A stretch of DNA of 9,958 nucleotides. It comes from Thiohalobacter sp. (GTDB taxonomy: Bacteria; Pseudomonadota; Gammaproteobacteria; DSM-19610). The position numbers and the translations under genes are program-made. Positions 6,212 through 9,958 of the stretch are shown one piece after another. The notes beneath the pieces are model-generated. The model made no database searches, was not told the DNA's origin, and was given only the letters and a program-made list of their open reading frames with translations. Every line of letters starts with the position of its first letter. Position 1 is the first letter of the stretch. The stretch lies in contig JALWRY010000502.1 in assembly GCA_027080445.1 (NCBI GenBank), positions 1 through 9,958 on the forward strand, written 5' to 3'.

Positions 6212-7003
6212 TCAGGCAAGCGTAGGCACTGGCTCGGTGGCGACAAGGGAGCGGCCCGTGATGGAACGGCGACTGCCAAACAGCTTTTCCGCCGCATCAA
6301 GGTCTGCCAGGGTGTCGATTTCGTACCACCGATCTGCATCGAAGAAGACCGCGTCGAACGCGAGCGAACCGTCGGCGACCATATCGGCGAATACGGCTTC
6401 GTAATATACCCCGATCCTGCCATCTGACACGTAGTTGCTCAGCCTTTCTTCCATCGTCTGCCATGTTTTCAGCGACAGGCTGTAGAGGTTCACCGTCTTG
6501 TAGCGGGGTGTAGCGGCGTTGTTACAGTCGGGGTGGAACGCCGCGACCCGGTTTCCGGAACCGAGCGCCACCGTGGTACCGTTCATCCATGGACGCAGCC
6601 GGGAAATCGCAATCCGGTCCGGATAGAGCATGTCATCCAGCATCCTGGCTTCGAAAACCAGATCACTTTCCACCAGCAGAAACGGCTCCTGAATCTGCTG
6701 GCGTGCCAGCCACAGGGAATAGAGGTTGTTGGTGGTGCGATAGTCGGGATTGACAACGTAATCGACCCGCATGTCACCTGCCTTGTAACGCAGAAATTCA
6801 CGGATCTGGTCGCCCTGGTGCCCAAGTACCACCACCAGCCGATTGAAGCCCTTTGCTCGCAGGGCGTGAACCAGGCGGTCGAGAATCGCGCGGCCGCCAA
6901 CCTCGGTGAGACACTTCGGCGCGTTGCGGGTCAATGGCCGCAGGCGGCTTCCTGTCCCTGCGGCAAGTAAAAGTGCTGTGCTTATACGGTTAAAATCAGT
7001 CAT
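6212..7003 (-). CDS. LicC-like sugar/alcohol-phosphate nucleotidyltransferase (probable CTP type)
   Basis: Predicted cytoplasmic enzyme (263 residues) forming an NDP-activated phospho-compound from NTP. The nucleotide-binding signature LAAGTGSRLRPLT with P29-K30 is at residues 13-30. Metal ligands are predicted as D114 (LLVESDLVFE) and D230 (WYEIDTLADLDAAE). NPDYRTTNNLYSLWLA (85-100), KTVNLYSLS (169-177) and YYE (200-202) are the pattern of the phosphocholine / 2-aminoethylphosphonate cytidylyltransferase branch (LicC, PntC) rather than glucose-1-phosphate transferases. CTP and a phospho-amino-alcohol or phosphonate are therefore the most likely substrates (inference). The start is ATG 7003 with GAGGG 6 nt upstream. 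The next gene codes for a CDP-alcohol phosphotransferase, which supports a two-step headgroup pathway. The last ~20 residues (after KLF) are a polar tail beyond the fold. Exact substrate unknown; an inositol-1-phosphate cytidylyltransferase role is a weaker alternative. Confidence 0.82.
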   Translation of the reverse strand: MTDFNRISTALLLAAGTGSRLRPLTRNAPKCLTEVGGRAILDRLVHALRAKGFNRLVVVLGHQGDQIREFLRYKAGDMRVDYVVNPDYRTTNNLYSLWLARQQIQEPFLLVESDLVFEARMLDDMLYPDRIAISRLRPWMNGTTVALGSGNRVAAFHPDCNNAATPRYKTVNLYSLSLKTWQTMEERLSNYVSDGRIGVYYEAVFADMVADGSLAFDAVFFDADRWYEIDTLADLDAAEKLFGSRRSITGRSLVATEPVPTLA

Positions 7004-7334
7004 AGTCGGCCCTCGCAGAGTAAGTCGTTCACTGCTATCGCTGGTTTAAAAAACGCATGCAGTTTCTGACGCCGAATACGTGTAATCCTGATCCTGGTCA
7101 CTTCGTTGCTTGTCTCCTCCACACTCTCTCGAAAAAGATACGCTTTTCGGGAAAAGCACACGGGTTACGTCGAGTATCGTTCAGACGATACCCTGACGAT
7201 CGATACGACAATCGTCGTCCGATCCTGGAGCAGATACATGCCAGTGGGGAGCCATAAGGCGAACAAGGCGAACGCCACGGAACTCACTGATACTAATGGA
7301 TTGAGCCAAAAATATCAATCCAGAGGGGGCAAGC
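7004..7334. other. Intergenic leader between purA and the nucleotidyltransferase gene, with hairpins
   Basis: No convincing gene in 331 bp. Four short inverted repeats are seen: GCTTTTC/GAAAAGC (7142-7157), GTATCGT/ACGATAC with a TCAG loop (7174-7191), GACGAT/ATCGTC (7195-7216), and GGATTGA/TCAATCC with a 10-nt loop (7298-7321). The last lies just past the purA stop but lacks a T-run on the minus strand. If transcription of the nucleotidyltransferase gene starts at the candidate promoter near 7290-7318, the other hairpins fall in its 5' leader. A plus-strand open frame (7106-7357) runs into the purA end and shows no recognisable protein. Confidence 0.5.
7290..7318 (-). promoter_or_regulatory. 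Candidate sigma-70 promoter for the nucleotidyltransferase gene
   Basis: On the minus strand TTGATA (7318-7313), a 17-bp spacer, and TAGTAT (7295-7290) match the -35/-10 consensus at 5 of 6 and 4 of 6 positions. Transcription would begin near 7283, giving a leader of about 280 nt. The -35 overlaps the GGATTGA/TCAATCC inverted repeat. This is moderate-quality evidence only. Confidence 0.35.
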
Positions 7335-8627
7335 TTACTCGAACGGATGCCGTTTGATCAGGGTTTCTTCCCGGTCGGGGCCGGTGGAGATAATGTCGAT
7401 CGGTACACCGCACAGGGATTCCACCTTGTCCAGGTAATCACGCGCTGCCTGTGGTAACTGGTCGATTGACTTGGTGCCGACAGTGGATGCTTTCCAGCCG
7501 GGCATTTCAATCAGTACCGGTTCACACTTCTCCATCAGGTCGGCGCCAACCGGCGGGATAGTAATTTCCTTGCCATCCAGCTTGTAGGCCACACAGATCT
7601 TGACCGTCTCCATGCCGTCCAGTACGTCCAGCTTGGTGATACAGATGCCGGTGACACTGTTGACTTCAAGAGAACGGCGCAGGGACACCACATCCAGCCA
7701 GCCGCAACGACGCTGACGACCGGTGGTGGCGCCAAACTCGTGGCCTTTCTCGCCCAGGTACTGGCCGTCGTCATCGAATAACTCGGTCGGGAACGGGCCG
7801 GCGCCGACGCGCGTGGTGTAAGCCTTGACGATACCCAGGATATAGTCGAGCGCACGCGGCCCTACGCCACTGCCGCTGGCCGCACCACCGGAGGTCGTCG
7901 TCGATGAGGTGACATAGGGATAGGTGCCGTGATCGATATCCAGCAGCGCACCCTGCGCGCCTTCGAACATGACGCTCTTGCCTTCGGCACGCAGCTTGTG
8001 CAGCGTACCCGGCACGTCTTCAACCATTGGCGCAATCTGTTCACCCTGCGCCAGCGCTTCATCGAGCACCTTCTGGTAATCAACCGTGTCGGCCTTGAAA
8101 TAATGCTCCAGCGCGAAGTTGTGATATTCCATTACCTCACGCAGGCGTTCCCTGAAGTGGTTTTCATCGAGCAGTTCGCCGAGACGGATACCGCGACGTG
8201 ACACCTTGTCTTCATAGGCTGGACCGATACCGCGCCCGGTGGTACCGATGGCCTTTTTACCGCGCGCCACTTCACGGGCCTGGTCGAGTGCAATGTGGTA
8301 GGGCAGGATCAGCGGGCAGGATTCACTGATACCGAGGCGTTCACGCGCCGGCACGCCATTGGCTTCCAGTGCTTCAATTTCTTCCAGCAGTGCGGTCGGG
8401 GAAAGCACCACGCCATTACCGATCAGGCAACGCACGCCAGCGCGCAGAATACCGGAGGGAATCAGGTGCAGCACTGTCTGCTTGCCATCGATCACCAGGG
8501 TATGACCGGCGTTATGGCCGCCCTGGAAACGCACCACGGCGGATGCCCTGTCGGTCAGCAGGTCGACAATCTTGCCCTTGCCTTCGTCACCCCACTGGGT
8601 GCCGATGATCACTACATTCTTGCCCAT
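7335..8627 (-). CDS. purA: Adenylosuccinate synthetase
   Basis: Cytoplasmic GTP-dependent enzyme joining IMP and aspartate to form adenylosuccinate, the first committed step from IMP to AMP. Its 430 residues match the usual bacterial length. Visible motifs are the P-loop-like GTQWGDEGKGKIVD with catalytic Asp14, GGHNAGHT with catalytic His42, TTGRGIGPAYEDK (IMP binding), the glycine-rich TTSGGAASGSGVGP, GATTGRQRRCGWLD, and TKLDVLDG. The protein appears complete. The start ATG 8627 has AGAGAG 4 nt upstream. It follows hisZ by 48 bp on the same strand with no terminator between them, so they are probably co-transcribed; hisZ-purA adjacency is common in gammaproteobacteria. Confidence 0.98.
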   Translation of the reverse strand: MGKNVVIIGTQWGDEGKGKIVDLLTDRASAVVRFQGGHNAGHTLVIDGKQTVLHLIPSGILRAGVRCLIGNGVVLSPTALLEEIEALEANGVPARERLGISESCPLILPYHIALDQAREVARGKKAIGTTGRGIGPAYEDKVSRRGIRLGELLDENHFRERLREVMEYHNFALEHYFKADTVDYQKVLDEALAQGEQIAPMVEDVPGTLHKLRAEGKSVMFEGAQGALLDIDHGTYPYVTSSTTTSGGAASGSGVGPRALDYILGIVKAYTTRVGAGPFPTELFDDDGQYLGEKGHEFGATTGRQRRCGWLDVVSLRRSLEVNSVTGICITKLDVLDGMETVKICVAYKLDGKEITIPPVGADLMEKCEPVLIEMPGWKASTVGTKSIDQLPQAARDYLDKVESLCGVPIDIISTGPDREETLIKRHPFE

Positions 8628-8675
8628 GGAACTCTCTATCCTGTTTCTGAAAACTGTTGAAAAACGGGTCCGGTC

Positions 8676-9869
8676 TCAGGCGCCAAGTGGCTGAATGACC
8701 CATTGCACACCATCCCAGTGCAACACACGGTCACACCCGGTCTCCGCCACATTGCCCGCCTGGCCAGGTAACTGCCGGATAACGATCTCTCCGGCCGCGC
8801 GCAACGCTGCGACCTTCTCTGTCAATGCCGCATCGTCTTCCGCAGGCGCCAGTATACCCCCGGCGGGTCTGGACCACGCCCGGTTACCCAGTTCCATCAG
8901 GGAACGCAGGTCTGTGCTGAAGCCGGTTGCCGGACGTGCTACGCCGAATACCTTGCCGATATCGTCATAACGCCCGCCACGGGCAATCTCCTGGCCGCGA
9001 TCCGCCACAAAGGCGGCAAATACTACACCGGTCTGGTACTGGTAACCGCGCAATTCGGCGAGATCGAAATGCAAGCTCACCTCCGGCAAGCGCTGCGCAG
9101 CCAGCTCGGCGATATGTTGCAGATTATCCAGTGCCGCCAACACACTGTCACCACTCCCGGCCAGCAATTCCCCGGCGCGCTGCAACACATCCCGGTCGCC
9201 ATTCAGCGTTGCCAGACCCGCCAGCCGCTCACGCTGTGCCGTTGACAGGTCCAGCCCTCCCAGGAATTCGTTGATTTCAGGGATCGCCTTGCGCTGCAAC
9301 GCGTCAAACAGCAGGGCTTCCTGTTCCGCATCGAGGTTGGCGTCACGCGCCAGCCCGCGGTAGATGCCGACATGGCCCAGGTCGATATACACGTCATCGA
9401 TGCCAGTCAGGCACAGGGTCTCGACCATCAGCTGGAGAATTTCGACATCACTCTCCGCGCCTTCGTGTCCGAACAGTTCCGCCCCCACCTGCATGGGACT
9501 GCGCGAACCGGCAAAACCATCCGGTCGCGTGTGCAACACGGTGCCGAGATAGCACAAACGGCTCGGCGCCTCGCGTTGCAGGCCATGCGCATCGATACGC
9601 GCCGCCTGCGGCGTCATGTCGGCGCGCAGTCCCAGCAGACGACCGGATAGCTGGTCGATCAGCTTGAAGGTCTGCAGGTCGAGATCATGCCCGGTGCCGG
9701 TCAGCAGGGAATCCAGGTAGTCGACAAAGGGCGGGATTATCAGTTGATAACCCCAGCCGCGATACAAATCCAGCAATTCACGGCGCAACTGTTCCAGCCG
9801 CGCAGCCGGTTCCGGCAACAGCTCTTCGATGCCCTCTGGCAGTAACCAGCGATTGTTGTTTTTAATCAC
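8676..9869 (-). CDS. hisZ: ATP phosphoribosyltransferase regulatory subunit
   Basis: HisZ is a histidyl-tRNA synthetase-like protein without charging activity. It assembles with the short form of HisG to give active, histidine-inhibited ATP phosphoribosyltransferase, the first enzyme of histidine synthesis. The 397-residue length and motifs fit: NRWLLPEGIEELLPEPA at the N-terminus, FVDYLDSLL, the class II motif-2-like GLRADMTPQAARID, GYQYQTGVVFAAFV, and ARGGRYDDIG (GGRYDD at residues 298-303). The HisRS anticodon-binding domain is absent, as expected. The start is GTG at 9869, with AGGA about 10 nt upstream overlapping the end of the preceding DUF2065 gene (12-bp gap). Its presence predicts a short HisG elsewhere in the genome. 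Confidence 0.95.
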   Translation of the reverse strand: MIKNNNRWLLPEGIEELLPEPAARLEQLRRELLDLYRGWGYQLIIPPFVDYLDSLLTGTGHDLDLQTFKLIDQLSGRLLGLRADMTPQAARIDAHGLQREAPSRLCYLGTVLHTRPDGFAGSRSPMQVGAELFGHEGAESDVEILQLMVETLCLTGIDDVYIDLGHVGIYRGLARDANLDAEQEALLFDALQRKAIPEINEFLGGLDLSTAQRERLAGLATLNGDRDVLQRAGELLAGSGDSVLAALDNLQHIAELAAQRLPEVSLHFDLAELRGYQYQTGVVFAAFVADRGQEIARGGRYDDIGKVFGVARPATGFSTDLRSLMELGNRAWSRPAGGILAPAEDDAALTEKVAALRAAGEIVIRQLPGQAGNVAETGCDRVLHWDGVQWVIQPLGA

Positions 9870-9881
9870 GTCGGTATCGTC

Positions 9882-9958
9882 CTAGCGAACCCAGTACAGT
9901 AAAGCCACACCGGCCAGCATACTCACCAGCCCGGCAATGCGCAGGCTGTGGTCGTCCA
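9882..9958 (-). CDS. DUF2065 (YjeT-like) protein, C-terminal end only
   Basis: Only the last 24 codons are inside the window, reading DDHSLRIAGLVSMLAGVALLYWVR and then TAG (9884-9882). This is the second hydrophobic helix and the LLYW-type ending of DUF2065/YjeT, a ~60-residue inner-membrane protein of unknown function. In gammaproteobacteria it commonly lies between hflC and hisZ. It sits 12 bp before the hisZ start on the same strand, which supports both the identification and a shared transcript. hflKC would be expected just beyond the window edge. Confidence 0.8.
   Translation of the reverse strand, partial: DDHSLRIAGLVSMLAGVALLYWVR

Noticed and set aside
7298..7321. Intrinsic terminator after purA
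   Set aside because: A 7-bp stem is present, but the loop is 10 nt and no T-run follows on the minus strand, so it was kept only as an inverted repeat.
7004..7334. tRNA gene after purA, as found in some gammaproteobacteria
   Set aside because: No T-loop GGTTCGA-type sequence or cloverleaf arms could be found on either strand.
7106..7357. 83-residue plus-strand open frame between the nucleotidyltransferase and purA
   Set aside because: It overlaps the conserved purA C-terminus, has no recognisable family and no ribosome site.

Overview
The window reads as chromosomal DNA of a gammaproteobacterium (inference; no genus can be named). Evidence: the order DUF2065 - hisZ - purA on the minus strand is a common gammaproteobacterial arrangement downstream of hflKC, the DUF2970 family is typical of beta/gammaproteobacteria, and there is a flagellar sigma-28 (FliA)-type promoter. 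A TIGR03790-family protein, a family reported mainly from exosortase-carrying species, and GC-rich housekeeping genes would fit an environmental lineage such as the Chromatiales, but that placement is only a guess.

Layout. Plus strand, 2-2152: the last ~717 codons of valS, cut by the window edge. Then 2153-2495 is a gene-free stretch built almost entirely of inverted repeats: a perfect 22-bp-arm hairpin carrying the GGGGTCAGA...TCTGACCCC signature, a 13-bp tandem repeat, and a larger palindromic element with 26-bp arms, a fragment of which also occurs in inverted orientation. A small DUF2970 membrane protein lies on the minus strand (2496-2726). It is divergent from a plus-strand pair: an HD-GYP cyclic-di-GMP phosphodiesterase with a degenerate receiver domain (2975-4039), preceded by a good sigma-28 promoter match, and a secreted TIGR03790-family protein (about 4113-5351). 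Everything from 5387 to the end is on the minus strand. In transcription order this is the tail of a DUF2065 gene, hisZ, purA, a ~330-bp leader with several hairpins, a LicC-like nucleotidyltransferase, and a CDP-alcohol phosphatidyltransferase.

How the genes work together. valS, hisZ and purA are core metabolism (Val-tRNA charging, control of histidine synthesis, AMP synthesis). The HD-GYP gene probably couples c-di-GMP turnover to the flagellar regulon. The nucleotidyltransferase and CDP-alcohol phosphotransferase form a plausible two-step unit: activate a phospho- or phosphono-alcohol with CTP, then transfer the headgroup to a lipid or other alcohol acceptor. Their substrates cannot be read from the sequence, and this pair is the least explained biology here. 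No tRNA, rRNA, CRISPR array or intact transposase gene was seen.
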